Assembly (NCBI RefSeq): GCF_900105725.1
Contig: NZ_FNLM01000034.1
Coordinates: 4,340,001 to 4,404,000 of the forward strand
Source of the DNA: Gordonia westfalica
GTDB taxonomy: Bacteria; Actinomycetota; Actinomycetes; Mycobacteriales; Mycobacteriaceae
Direction: 5' to 3'
DNA: 64,000 bases
Of this stretch, positions 52,387 through 60,181 are shown piece after piece. The notes under the pieces were generated by a model. The model ran no database searches, was not told where the DNA came from, and saw nothing but the letters and a program-made list of their open reading frames with translations. Numbering within the stretch: position 1 is the stretch's first letter; each line of letters starts with the position of its first letter. Position numbers and translations under genes: made by a program.

Positions 52387-52587
52387 TCAGTTGGTCTCGC
52401 CCGCGCCGCCGCGCGACCCGTAGTCGACCGAACCCTGGACGAATCCGCTGTTCGGATTGATGTTGTTCAGGTCCGTGGACGGGCTGTTCTCCGCGGCGAG
52501 GAACCCGCCGAGGAACACCGCGCCGAGTCCCACCAGGATGCCGGCCACACCGGCGACGGCGCCGGCCACAAGGCGGTTGTTGGTCAT
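52387..52587 (-). CDS. DUF2613 small membrane protein, Rv0236A-type
   Basis: A 66-residue protein with one N-terminal hydrophobic helix (LVAGAVAGVAGILVGLGAVFLGGFLAA) and a polar Asn/Gly-rich tail (LNNINPNSGFVQGSVDYGSR). It matches the DUF2613 family, which in mycobacteria is encoded just beside aftD (Rv0236A). It is probably exported or membrane-anchored, of unknown function. It lies on the same strand immediately upstream of aftD and is probably cotranscribed with it. Confidence 0.85.
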   Translation of the reverse strand: MTNNRLVAGAVAGVAGILVGLGAVFLGGFLAAENSPSTDLNNINPNSGFVQGSVDYGSRGGAGETN

Positions 52588-52668
52588 GGCGAAGAAACTA
52601 CCATCGCGCCTCGTCTCACCCCGGTCTCACCCGCGCATCTGACGTGTCACGTCGCGTAATTGCGGCTG

Positions 52669-53391
52669 TCAACGGCGCGCGCGGACCTTGGCCAGCGCGC
52701 GATCCCACAGCAGTTGGGTGCTCAGCTTCAGAATCTCCGGCTTGTCGATGTCGCGGCTGAGCATCAGCGTCGACGCCGTGATCGTGCCGGCCGACGCCTT
52801 CGACCGGTGGCCGGAGTCGAGGTGCGGTTGCGGGTCGTACTCGATCGAGAGCTGGATCGCCTGGGCCTTCTTCGTCCCGGCGATCTCGTCGGCGAGCCAC
52901 AGCGCGAGGTCGATGCCTGCGGAGACCCCGGCCGCGGTCACGATCCGCTCGTCGGGGCCGGCACGCACGATGCGCTCGTCCGACACCGCGGTCACGCCGT
53001 AGAGCGACAACGCGGTCAGCGACGACCAGTGGGTGGTCGCGCGGAGGCCGTCCAGCAGTCCGGCGGCGGCCAGGACGACCGAGCCGGTGCAGACCGACGC
53101 CGTCCACTGTGCGGCCGGGCTGACGGCGCGCAGCCATTCCAGGAGTTTCTCGTCCTTCGCCGCACCGAAGCATCCCGGCCCACCCGGGATGAGGATCAGA
53201 TCGGGTGACGGCGTCTCGTCGAACGAGTGTGTCGCGCCGACGACGAGAACACCGGAGTCGGCGACGACCGGTCCGGGCTCGTGGGTGACGAACCGGACGT
53301 CGGCGTCCGGCAGCATCCGCAACACCTCGTAGGGGCCGATGAAGTCGAGTGCGGTGAACCGCGGGTAGAGGACGATCGCGATCTGGGTCAT
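52669..53391 (-). CDS. DJ-1/PfpI family protein
   Basis: A 240-residue class I glutamine amidotransferase-like protein. The N-terminus is MTQIAIVLYPRFTALDFIGPYEVL and the nucleophile-elbow Cys is in WTASVCTGSVVLAAAGLLDG. A TTHWSSL segment, which provides the His-containing loop, follows, and then GVSAGIDLALWLADE. It resembles isonitrile hydratase-like members without a DNA-binding domain. The neighbouring gene upstream on the same strand is a GlxA-type regulator with the same fold, so the two may be functionally linked or derived from one duplication. The substrate is unknown. Confidence 0.85.
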   Translation of the reverse strand: MTQIAIVLYPRFTALDFIGPYEVLRMLPDADVRFVTHEPGPVVADSGVLVVGATHSFDETPSPDLILIPGGPGCFGAAKDEKLLEWLRAVSPAAQWTASVCTGSVVLAAAGLLDGLRATTHWSSLTALSLYGVTAVSDERIVRAGPDERIVTAAGVSAGIDLALWLADEIAGTKKAQAIQLSIEYDPQPHLDSGHRSKASAGTITASTLMLSRDIDKPEILKLSTQLLWDRALAKVRARR

Positions 53392-53433
53392 GGTTCTGCC
53401 TGTCTGTTCGATGCCGTGGGTCGAGGTGATGCG

Positions 53434-54420
53434 TCAGCGAGAGGTCTTGCGGGGTCGGCCAAAGGTCTTTCGGTACTGGTCCGGTGAGACGCCGAGGCGT
53501 CGGCTGAACGTGCGGCGCAGGGATTCCGACGAGCCGAAGCCGCAGCGCGCGGCGATCACCGGCATGGTGTCGGAGGATTCGGTCAATGCGCGACGGGCCG
53601 CGTCGGTGCGGACCCGTTCGAGGTAGTCGCTGGGCGCCTCGCCGGTCTCCTCGGTGAAGACCCGCGAGAAGTGACGCGGACTCATCGCGGCTTCCTGCGC
53701 GAGGTCGGGAAGCCGGTGCGGCAGGCCGGGCTCGGCCTCGATGCGTCGCTGCGCCTCGCGGATCACGTCGCGTCGGGCGCGCGGCATCCACACCGGCGGG
53801 GCGAACTGGCTCTGACCGCCCGGCCGACGCATGTAGAGGACCAGCCACCGGGCGACGAGCTGGGCGAGTTCGGTGCCGTGGTCCTCTTCGAGGACGGCGA
53901 GGGCGAGGTCGATGCCCGCGGTGACACCGGCCGACGTCCAGACGTGGTCGGAGCTGCGGACGAACAGGGCGTCGGCGTCGACCCGGATCGCCGGGTACCG
54001 CTCGGCGAGGTGCTCGCTGACGGCCCAGTGCGTCGTCGCGCGCCGACCGTCGAGCAGCCCGGCCTCGGCGGCGAGGAAGGCGCCGTTGCAGACGCTGATG
54101 ACGCGGCGCGCGCGTCCGGCCGCGTCGCGGATCCAGTCGATGAGCTCGGTGTCCTGGGTGGCCTGGTGGACCCCGGTGCCACCCGGCAGGACCAGGGTGT
54201 CGATGGGCTCGGCGGGATCGGGCAGCGGGTGGGCGACGAACTGCAGGCCGACGCCGGTGTCGACCGGCCGGCCCTGCTGCGACACCATCCGCAGGTCGTA
54301 GGTGACGGGCGAACCCTGATCACGTAGTGCGATCGACGCCGTGGTGAAGACGTCGGCCGGTCCCGTCACGTCGAGGGACTGCACCCCGGGGAACCCGAGA
54401 ACCAGCACCGTTCGTGTCAT
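53434..54420 (-). CDS. GlxA-type AraC family transcriptional regulator
   Basis: A 328-residue regulator. An N-terminal DJ-1/PfpI-like domain (MTRTVLVLGFPGVQSLDVTGPADVF; RVISVCNGAFLAAEAGLLDGRRATTHW) precedes a C-terminal AraC double helix-turn-helix. The latter includes LAQEAAMSPRHFSRVFTEETGEAPSDYLERVR and VIAARCGFGSSESLRRTFSRRLGVSPDQYRKTF. I chose ATG 54420. It precedes the DJ-1/PfpI gene by 42 nt on the same strand, so it may control and be cotranscribed with it. The upstream region is filled by a repeat array, leaving little room for conventional operators. Confidence 0.87.
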   Translation of the reverse strand: MTRTVLVLGFPGVQSLDVTGPADVFTTASIALRDQGSPVTYDLRMVSQQGRPVDTGVGLQFVAHPLPDPAEPIDTLVLPGGTGVHQATQDTELIDWIRDAAGRARRVISVCNGAFLAAEAGLLDGRRATTHWAVSEHLAERYPAIRVDADALFVRSSDHVWTSAGVTAGIDLALAVLEEDHGTELAQLVARWLVLYMRRPGGQSQFAPPVWMPRARRDVIREAQRRIEAEPGLPHRLPDLAQEAAMSPRHFSRVFTEETGEAPSDYLERVRTDAARRALTESSDTMPVIAARCGFGSSESLRRTFSRRLGVSPDQYRKTFGRPRKTSR

Positions 54421-54796
54421 GAGCTCATCGTCGCCGACGGCGATCCCGTCGTCCAGGACATGCATCCCACACTTGAGGACATCCCCTGCTGCCCCTGCCG
54501 GTTGAGCCGGCACCGAGCCTCCCCATGCCGATTGAGCCGACACCGAGTCTCCCCATGCCGGTTGAGCCGACACCGAGCGAAGCGGCGCGTCCCCCTGCCG
54601 GTTGAGCCGACACCGAGCGAAGCGGCGCGTCCCCCTGCCGGTTGAGCCGACACCGAGCGAAGCGAGGCGTCGCGTCGAAACCCGCCCGCCACCACGCCCC
54701 ACCGACCGGCCCAACCAGCAGGGACGCGAGGTTTCGACGCGGTGGCTCGCTTCGCTCGCTACCGGCTCAACCAGCATTGAGGCCGTATCGAAACCC
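54421..54796. repeat. tandem array of extragenic repeats
   Basis: A 376-nt non-coding gap. From 54491 it contains five units of a CTGCCGGTTGAGCCGACACCGAGC-type repeat: two with 30-bp period (54495, 54525), then three with 40-bp period (54555, 54595, 54635) carrying GAAGCGGCGCGTCCCC. The last is extended by GAGGCGTCGCGTCGAAACCCG. A separate inverted copy (GGTTTCGACGCGGTGGCTCGCTTC...ACCGGCTCAACCAGC) lies at 54731-54776 and a GCCGTATCGAAACCCCTAC end at 54781-54799. No open frame here is credible. The array lies between the GlxA and stress protein genes. Confidence 0.85.
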
Positions 54797-55354
54797 CTAC
54801 AGCGTGACCTGCGGCTGCTGCTCACACTTGGCCGGGACGATGAACACCGGGCGATGGCAGTGCTTGAGGACGCGCTCGGCGACGCTGGACCGCAGCAACG
54901 CCTTGAGTCCCGATGCCCCGCGGGTACCGGTGACGAGCAGATCGACGTCGAGCGCCTCGGCGGCGGCGACGAGTGCGCCCCAGACCGTCGACTCGACCTC
55001 GACGAGGGTGCCGCGTGCCGACAGGCCCGATTCGCGGGCCAGTGCCACGCCGCGCTCGTTCATCCGGGCCGCCTCGTCCTCCAGCGCGCGGTCGACGCCG
55101 GCGTCGAGTTGTGTGTCGACGAACGGCTGCATGCCGCCGGCGAGGGTGGAGAGGCGTGCGGGGGTCATGCCGCCGGGCTGCCAGGCGGTCACGACGACGG
55201 CGGATTCGGCGCGCAGGAAATGTCCGGCGTAGCGGATGGCACGATCGGCGTTCGGAGAGCCGTCGTAGGCGATCATCAGCGTCTGTCTGGCGCGATTGTC
55301 ACCGCGACCGCTGGGGGCGGTCGCGGACCCGGCCGAGATGGACCCCACGTCCAT
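54797..55354 (-). CDS. universal stress protein (UspA family)
   Basis: A 185-residue single-domain UspA-like protein. The start of the fold, RQTLMIAYDGSPNADRAIRYAGHFL, follows a 25-residue leader. The ATP-binding loop reads VTGTRGASGLKALLRSSVAERVLKHCHRPVFIVP, that is G-x2-G-x9-SS rather than the canonical G-x2-G-x9-G[S/T], so ATP binding is likely but not certain. It is cytosolic, typically induced in stasis or hypoxia. It ends next to the repeat array and is divergent from lpqI with only 29 nt between starts. Confidence 0.85.
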   Translation of the reverse strand: MDVGSISAGSATAPSGRGDNRARQTLMIAYDGSPNADRAIRYAGHFLRAESAVVVTAWQPGGMTPARLSTLAGGMQPFVDTQLDAGVDRALEDEAARMNERGVALARESGLSARGTLVEVESTVWGALVAAAEALDVDLLVTGTRGASGLKALLRSSVAERVLKHCHRPVFIVPAKCEQQPQVTL

Positions 55355-55383
55355 TTGCTCAGGCTACATGCCAGACTCGAACC

Positions 55384-56583
55384 ATGGGCCCAACTCGACG
55401 ACCTCGATGGATTCGGAACGTGCTGGCGACCGGGACGGTCGCGGCCTTGGGTCTCGGTCTCGTCGCGTGCGGGTCGTCGACACCGGACTCCCCGCCGTCG
55501 ACGACGTCTGCGTACGCCTCGCCGTCGGCCTCGCCGTCGTCGGTGTCGGCGACGACCACGACCGTCGCGAATCCCTGTGGCGCAGAGCAACTCGCCAAGT
55601 TGTCGCTGCGACAGAAGCTGGCGCAGCTGATCGTCGTGGGTGTCACGGGTGCCGTCGACGCCAAGCAGATCGTCGACGACGAGGAGATCGGTGGCATCTT
55701 CGTCGGCAGTTGGACCGACAAGGCGATCCTGACGAGCGGTGCGGCGTCACGGATCTCGCAGAACTCGCCGATCCCGTTGATGGTCACCGTCGACCAGGAG
55801 GGTGGCCGGGTGTCGCGGCTGTCGGCACTCGGTATCGATCACGCCTCACCTCGTGAACTGGCGCAGACGAAGACGCCCGAGCAGGTGAAGGCGATCGCGG
55901 CCGATGTCGGTCGCAAACTCAAGGGGCTCGGCGTCACCGTCGACTTCGCACCGGTCGCCGACGTCAGCGACGAATCCGACAACGAGGTCATCGGCGATCG
56001 CTCGTTCAGCAACGATCCGGCCGTGGTCACCGAGTACGCCGGCGCTTACGCCGCCGGACTCGCCCAGGCCGGAATCACGCCGGTCTACAAGCACTTTCCC
56101 GGACACGGTCACGGTTCGGGCGATTCGCACCTCGGCGTGGTGACCGTGCCGACGCTCGACGAACTGCGGAAGAGCGACCTCATCCCGTTCCGCAATCTGC
56201 TGCAGGACCCCGGTACAGCGGGTGTCATGGTCGGGCACCTCATCGTGCCCGGGCTGACCGACGGCTTGCCGTCGTCCATCAGCCGGCCGGCCATCCAGAT
56301 GCTGCGCACGGGTGTGGGCTACGACGGTCCGCGGTACAACGGCGTCATCTTCTCCGACGACCTGTCGGGCATGGCGGCGATCAGCGCGCAGTACCCGATC
56401 GAACAGGCGGTGGAGAAGTTCATCCTCGCCGGCGGCGACGTCGCGCTGTGGCTGTCCACCGACCGCGTCTCGTCGGTCCTGGACAACCTGGAGGTCGCGG
56501 TGAAGCGCGGACGTCTCGCGCCCGCGCGGCTCGACGCGAAGGTGATCCGCATCCTCCGGTCCAAGGGCGTCGTGACCTGCTGA
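55384..56583 (+). CDS. lpqI: LpqI, lipoprotein beta-N-acetylglucosaminidase (GH3)
   Basis: A 399-residue lipoprotein. The signal peptide WIRNVLATGTVAALGLGLVAC ends in lipobox GLVAC, and a Ser/Thr/Pro linker follows. The GH3 NagZ-type barrel has VTVDQEGGRVSRL, VTVDFAPVADV, the acid/base His-Asp loop KHFPGHGHGSGDSH and the nucleophile Asp in VIFSDDLSGMAAI. It releases GlcNAc from muropeptides in cell-wall recycling at the outer face of the membrane. The gene order with the TetR gene matches mycobacterial rv0237-rv0238. ATG 55384 directly precedes the signal sequence. Confidence 0.92.
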   Translation: MGPTRRPRWIRNVLATGTVAALGLGLVACGSSTPDSPPSTTSAYASPSASPSSVSATTTTVANPCGAEQLAKLSLRQKLAQLIVVGVTGAVDAKQIVDDEEIGGIFVGSWTDKAILTSGAASRISQNSPIPLMVTVDQEGGRVSRLSALGIDHASPRELAQTKTPEQVKAIAADVGRKLKGLGVTVDFAPVADVSDESDNEVIGDRSFSNDPAVVTEYAGAYAAGLAQAGITPVYKHFPGHGHGSGDSHLGVVTVPTLDELRKSDLIPFRNLLQDPGTAGVMVGHLIVPGLTDGLPSSISRPAIQMLRTGVGYDGPRYNGVIFSDDLSGMAAISAQYPIEQAVEKFILAGGDVALWLSTDRVSSVLDNLEVAVKRGRLAPARLDAKVIRILRSKGVVTC

Positions 56584-56615
56584 GTAGTCTGTCGGGGTTG
56601 GCCCGAGCGAACGTT

Positions 56616-56637
56616 AAACTTACCGATTGGTAAGTTT
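56616..56637. promoter_or_regulatory. TetR operator
   Basis: AAACTTACC-N4-GGTAAGTTT (spacer GATT) is a perfect 9-bp inverted repeat. It lies 46-67 nt upstream of the TetR start and 33 nt after the lpqI stop. Shape, AT content in a GC-rich genome and position are as expected for the regulator's own operator. Autoregulation is inference; lpqI is upstream and would not be controlled by this site. Confidence 0.75.
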
Positions 56638-56682
56638 GTGGGTATCGTCGTTCGGGACACGACAGTGAGGATGGAGGTGGCC

Positions 56683-57285
56683 ATGTCGGGCGGAACCAAG
56701 CGCCTGCCACGTGCAGTGCGCGAACAGCAGATGCTCGACGCCGCCGTGAAGGTGTTCGCGCAGAACGGTTTCCGCGACACCTCGATGGATGCCATCGCGT
56801 CCGAGGCGCAGATCTCCAAGCCGATGCTCTACCTGTACTACGGCTCCAAGGAGGAGCTGTTCAGTGCGTGCATCGCCCGTGAGTCCGGACTGTTCATCGA
56901 CGCGATGAGCGTGGGCTTCGACCCGTCGCTCTCGCAGCGCGAGCAGGCCGTGACCGTCATCCGCGAGTTCCTGCGCTTCGTCCACGAGAACCGCGAGTCG
57001 TGGCGCGTGCTGTACCGCGTGGCGATCGGCACCGCCAGCTTCTCCGGGATCGTCTCCGACAGTCGCCAGCGCGTGACCGAGATGGTCGCGCAGCTCATCA
57101 AGGCCGGTACCACCGTCGAGACGGCCGGCGACATCGACTTCGAACTCACCGCCGTCGCCATCGTCGGCGCCTGCGAGGCCGTCGCCGACCGCATCACCGA
57201 GGGCGACGTCGACCTCGAGAAGGCCACCAACATGCTCGTCGGCATCGCCTGGCGCGGCCTGAAGGGTGTCGGTACCGACATCTGA
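56683..57285 (+). CDS. TetR family transcriptional regulator, Rv0238-type
   Basis: A 200-residue regulator. The N-terminal helix-turn-helix is MLDAAVKVFAQNGFRDTSMDAIASEAQISKPMLYLYYGSKEELFSACI, and the C-terminal ligand-binding domain is helical with ESWRVLYRVAIGTASFSGI. I chose ATG 56683, preceded by GGAGGT at about 9 nt; a GTG at 56638 would begin directly at the operator edge. It has its own palindromic operator upstream. Ligand and regulon are unknown; position beside lpqI corresponds to rv0237-rv0238. Confidence 0.9.
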   Translation: MSGGTKRLPRAVREQQMLDAAVKVFAQNGFRDTSMDAIASEAQISKPMLYLYYGSKEELFSACIARESGLFIDAMSVGFDPSLSQREQAVTVIREFLRFVHENRESWRVLYRVAIGTASFSGIVSDSRQRVTEMVAQLIKAGTTVETAGDIDFELTAVAIVGACEAVADRITEGDVDLEKATNMLVGIAWRGLKGVGTDI

Positions 57286-57299
57286 GCCGCGCCTGCTCC

Positions 57300-57425
57300 T
57301 GCTGCCTCTGTTCCCACTGCCGGCTGAGCCGGTACCGAGCGTAGCGAGGCACCGCGTCGAAGCCCTGCTTTCTCTGCTCCCTGAGGTGCGAGGAGCGATA
57401 GCGACGAGCCACGAAGGGTCGAACA
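57300..57425. repeat. extragenic repeats, families A and B side by side
   Basis: 57316-57362 is a family-A copy (CTGCCGGCTGAGCCGGTACC...GAGCGTAGCGAGGCACCGCGTCGAAGCC). 57378-57421 is a family-B copy (GCTCCCTGAGGTGCGAGGAGCG...ATAGCGACGAGCCACGAAGGGTCGAAC). Together they fill most of the gap before the hsd operon and mark the boundary between the conserved chromosome and the defence island. Confidence 0.8.
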
Positions 57426-57427
57426 CG

Positions 57428-57456
57428 CCGTCGCTATCCTCCCCCTCCGCTATACA
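57428..57456 (+). promoter_or_regulatory. candidate hsdM promoter
   Basis: TATACA at 57451-57456 is a good -10 hexamer in an otherwise GC-rich region, about 42 nt upstream of the hsdM start. The -35 position (around 57428) is not a clear match. Placed by position only. Confidence 0.35.
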
Positions 57457-57497
57457 GTTCTGTTCGGGTTCGTCAACGACGGTATGGAGTGCAATCA

Positions 57498-59021
57498 GTG
57501 ATCACCGGAGAGCAGAAGAGCAAGGTCGACGCGGTCTGGGACGCGTTTTGGTCGGGTGGCATCGCCAACCCGCTGCAGGTGATGGAGCAGATCACCTTTC
57601 TGTTGTTCATCCGCCGTCTTGACGACGAGCAGACGCGCGCCCTCAACCGCGCGAACCTGACGAAGAAGCCTATACAGAACAACCCTTTCCCCGTTGACCG
57701 CGAGGAACTCCGGTGGTCGGTCTTCAAGAACTACGCAGCCGATGAGATGTTCGAGACCGTCGACAAGAAGGTCTTCCCGTTCATCCAGACGATGCGTGAC
57801 GAGGACTCCACCTACGCGCACTTCATGAAAGACGCGCGCCTGCAGATTCCCAACGCAGCCATGCTCGTGAAGGTGGTGGACCTGCTCGACAAGATCGAGA
57901 TGCGTGACCTCGACACCAAGGGCGACATCTACGAGTACATGCTCGCCAAGATCGCGAGCTCCGGCCAGAACGGGCAGTTCCGCACGCCGCGGCACATCAT
58001 CAAGTTGATGGTCGAGATGATGGCGCCCGAGCCCGGCGACACGATCGTCGACCCGGCCTCCGGGACCTGCGGATTCCTCGTGGCGGCAACTGAATACATG
58101 CGTAAACACCATGCTGACGAGATCAACTCCGGTAAGAACGCACAGCATTTCCACAACGACATGTTCCACGGCTTCGACTTCGACAACACGATGCTGCGCA
58201 TCGGCTCGATGAACATGCTGCTGCACGGCGTGGAACAACCGGACATCAGGTATCGAGACTCGCTGGCGGAGGCCAACACCGGCGACGCCGGCGCCTACTC
58301 GATGGTCTTGGCGAACCCGCCTTTCGCCGGCAGCCTCGACTATGAGAACACCGCCAAGGATCTCCAGCAGATCGTCAAGACCAAGAAGACCGAGCTGCTG
58401 TTTCTCGCGTTGTTCCTGCGACTGTTGAAGCCGGGCGGGCGAGCCGCGGTGATCGTGCCCGACGGCGTGCTGTTCGGATCATCGAAGGCGCACAAGACAC
58501 TTCGCAAGATGCTCGTCGACGACCACAAGCTCGACGCAGTGGTGAAACTCCCGTCTGGTGTGTTCAAACCGTATGCCGGTGTCTCCACGGCCATCCTGTT
58601 CTTCACCAAGACCAACTCCGGCGGCACCGAGAACGTCTGGTTCTACGACGTCCAAGCCGATGGGTATTCGCTCGACGACAAACGGACCCCGTTGTTGGAC
58701 GCAGACAAACTGGGACCGCTCGCGGACCTGTCCGACGACGATCACGTCAAGAACAACCTGCCCGACGTGCTGCGACGCTGGGCCGATCGCGACGGCTCCG
58801 AGCTCAGGCGGGCCCGCACGGAACAGTCGTTCTGCGTTCCGCGGAACGCTATCGAGGAGCAGGGCTACGACCTCAGCCTTAATCGCTACAAGGAGATCGT
58901 CCACGAGGAGGTCGAGCACCGCGCACCGGAAGAAATCCTCGACGAGCTGGACAAAATCGAGCTGGACATTCAGTCAGGGCTCGCGGAGTTGCGGCAGATG
59001 TTGGCTGGAGGCGCAGAATGA
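57498..59021 (+). CDS. hsdM: type I restriction-modification system, methyltransferase subunit
   Basis: A 507-residue N6-adenine methyltransferase. The HsdM N-terminal domain (ITGEQKSKVDAVWDAFWSGGIANPLQVMEQITFLLFIRRLDD) is followed by SAM motif I in DPASGTCGFLVA (from D185) and catalytic motif IV NPPF (N273). KPGGRAAVIVPDGVLFGSSKAHKTLR and SLNRYKEIVHEE near the end are typical. I chose GTG 57498 with GGAG 8 nt upstream; GTG 57489 lies on top of that site. It overlaps hsdS in ATGA. A 16-bp palindrome is embedded at 58834-58849. HsdM and HsdS form the methylase; HsdR, encoded 3.4 kb downstream, adds restriction. Confidence 0.95.
   Translation: MITGEQKSKVDAVWDAFWSGGIANPLQVMEQITFLLFIRRLDDEQTRALNRANLTKKPIQNNPFPVDREELRWSVFKNYAADEMFETVDKKVFPFIQTMRDEDSTYAHFMKDARLQIPNAAMLVKVVDLLDKIEMRDLDTKGDIYEYMLAKIASSGQNGQFRTPRHIIKLMVEMMAPEPGDTIVDPASGTCGFLVAATEYMRKHHADEINSGKNAQHFHNDMFHGFDFDNTMLRIGSMNMLLHGVEQPDIRYRDSLAEANTGDAGAYSMVLANPPFAGSLDYENTAKDLQQIVKTKKTELLFLALFLRLLKPGGRAAVIVPDGVLFGSSKAHKTLRKMLVDDHKLDAVVKLPSGVFKPYAGVSTAILFFTKTNSGGTENVWFYDVQADGYSLDDKRTPLLDADKLGPLADLSDDDHVKNNLPDVLRRWADRDGSELRRARTEQSFCVPRNAIEEQGYDLSLNRYKEIVHEEVEHRAPEEILDELDKIELDIQSGLAELRQMLAGGAE
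58834..58849. repeat. 16-bp palindrome GCGTTCCGCGGAACGC, copy 1 (in hsdM)
   Basis: A perfect palindrome within hsdM. It starts at the second base of a codon (encodes C-VPRN-A). Identical copies lie at 60780 and 62296 in other frames or non-coding DNA. The next three bases TAT are shared with copy 3. Confidence 0.9.
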
Positions 59022-60181
59022 ACTGGCCGACGGCAGCGCTTGCCGAAGTGGCAGAGATTGTTTCTGGTGGTACCCCTAAATCGGATGTCAGAGAGTACTG
59101 GGACGGTGGCGTTCCCTGGGTCACCCCGAAGGATCTCAGCGCCTTGACTGGTTCGTATATAGAGGAGACTCCACGAACCATAAGTAAACTCGGCTTGGAG
59201 AAGAGCTCAGCGAGTTTGCTGCCAGCAAACTCGGTTCTCTTCAGTTCGCGCGCGCCGATAGGCCACGTTGCAATCAATTCTGTACCGATGGCGACTAACC
59301 AGGGCTTCAAGAGCTTCGTTCCCTTCCCGGAACGGCTCAACGCGAAATATCTGTACCACTGGCTTAGGAAGAATCGCGCGTATCTTGAGAGCCTGGGGAA
59401 CGGGGCCACCTTCAAAGAGGTATCGAAGGCGGTAGTGTCTGCGATTGAGATTCCGCTCCCTCCCCTCCCCGAACAACGCCGCATCGCAGCCATCCTCGAC
59501 CATGCCGAGGCCCTACGGGTCAAGCGTCGCGAGGCCATCGTTCGGCTTGACGAACTAATCGGTGCGACCTTCAGTGACATTTTTGGAGACGGCAGCATCG
59601 TTGAGCAGACGAGGTCGGTAGGTGACGTATGCAGCCTCGTTGTTGACTGTGTCAATAAGACCGCTCCCACGGTGGACTTTCCTACTCCGTACAGAATGAT
59701 CCGTACCTCGAATGTCAGGAATGCGCGGGTGGATCTAGAGAGCGTTCGGTACGTGACGGCCGATGTTTTTGACCGATGGACACGTCGAGTGTTGCCGGTG
59801 CCGGGGGATGTACTACTCACGCGTGAGGCCCCCGTCGGAGAGGTTGGTCTACTCGAGGAGTCAGGCCGTGTGTTTCTCGGACAGCGCCTAATGCTTTATC
59901 GTGCGGATCCGCAGTATCTTGTTCCGGACTACTTACTGTACGCACTCAAGTCACCATTTGTGCAAAGACAATTTGGTAGATTCGAGTCGGGATCTACGGT
60001 AAAGCATTTATCGGTCCCAGTGTGTCGGCAACTGGAAGTGCCTGTCCCGGAAATAGGTGTGCAGCACGAGTTTGCGGAACGGATTGCGTGCATTCGTGGT
60101 TTGGCTACAAAAGCGCAAGGTCAAGACGTTAACGCTCTCTTCAATGCGCTCCAATCCCGAGCCTTCCGAGGCGAACTGTGA
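59018..60181 (+). CDS. hsdS: type I restriction-modification system, specificity subunit
   Basis: A 387-residue HsdS with two target-recognition domains. TRD1 (about 1-150; EIVSGGTPKSDVREYWDGGVPWVTPKDL) and the central conserved region (LPPLPEQRRIAAILDHAEALRVKRREAIVRLDEL) precede TRD2 (about 195-350; REAPVGEVGLLEESGRVFLGQRLMLYR). A C-terminal conserved region with EIGVQHEFAERIACI closes the protein. The recognition sequence is unknown. Local GC is visibly lower than in the housekeeping genes, as usual for recombining specificity genes. The start overlaps hsdM and the stop overlaps the next gene, so the operon has at least three genes. Confidence 0.93.
   Translation: MNWPTAALAEVAEIVSGGTPKSDVREYWDGGVPWVTPKDLSALTGSYIEETPRTISKLGLEKSSASLLPANSVLFSSRAPIGHVAINSVPMATNQGFKSFVPFPERLNAKYLYHWLRKNRAYLESLGNGATFKEVSKAVVSAIEIPLPPLPEQRRIAAILDHAEALRVKRREAIVRLDELIGATFSDIFGDGSIVEQTRSVGDVCSLVVDCVNKTAPTVDFPTPYRMIRTSNVRNARVDLESVRYVTADVFDRWTRRVLPVPGDVLLTREAPVGEVGLLEESGRVFLGQRLMLYRADPQYLVPDYLLYALKSPFVQRQFGRFESGSTVKHLSVPVCRQLEVPVPEIGVQHEFAERIACIRGLATKAQGQDVNALFNALQSRAFRGEL

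Noticed and set aside
54481..54680. The regular repeats could be taken for a CRISPR array
   Set aside because: There are no unique spacers of constant length; units abut directly, the same sequence occurs dispersed in other gaps, and no cas genes are present.
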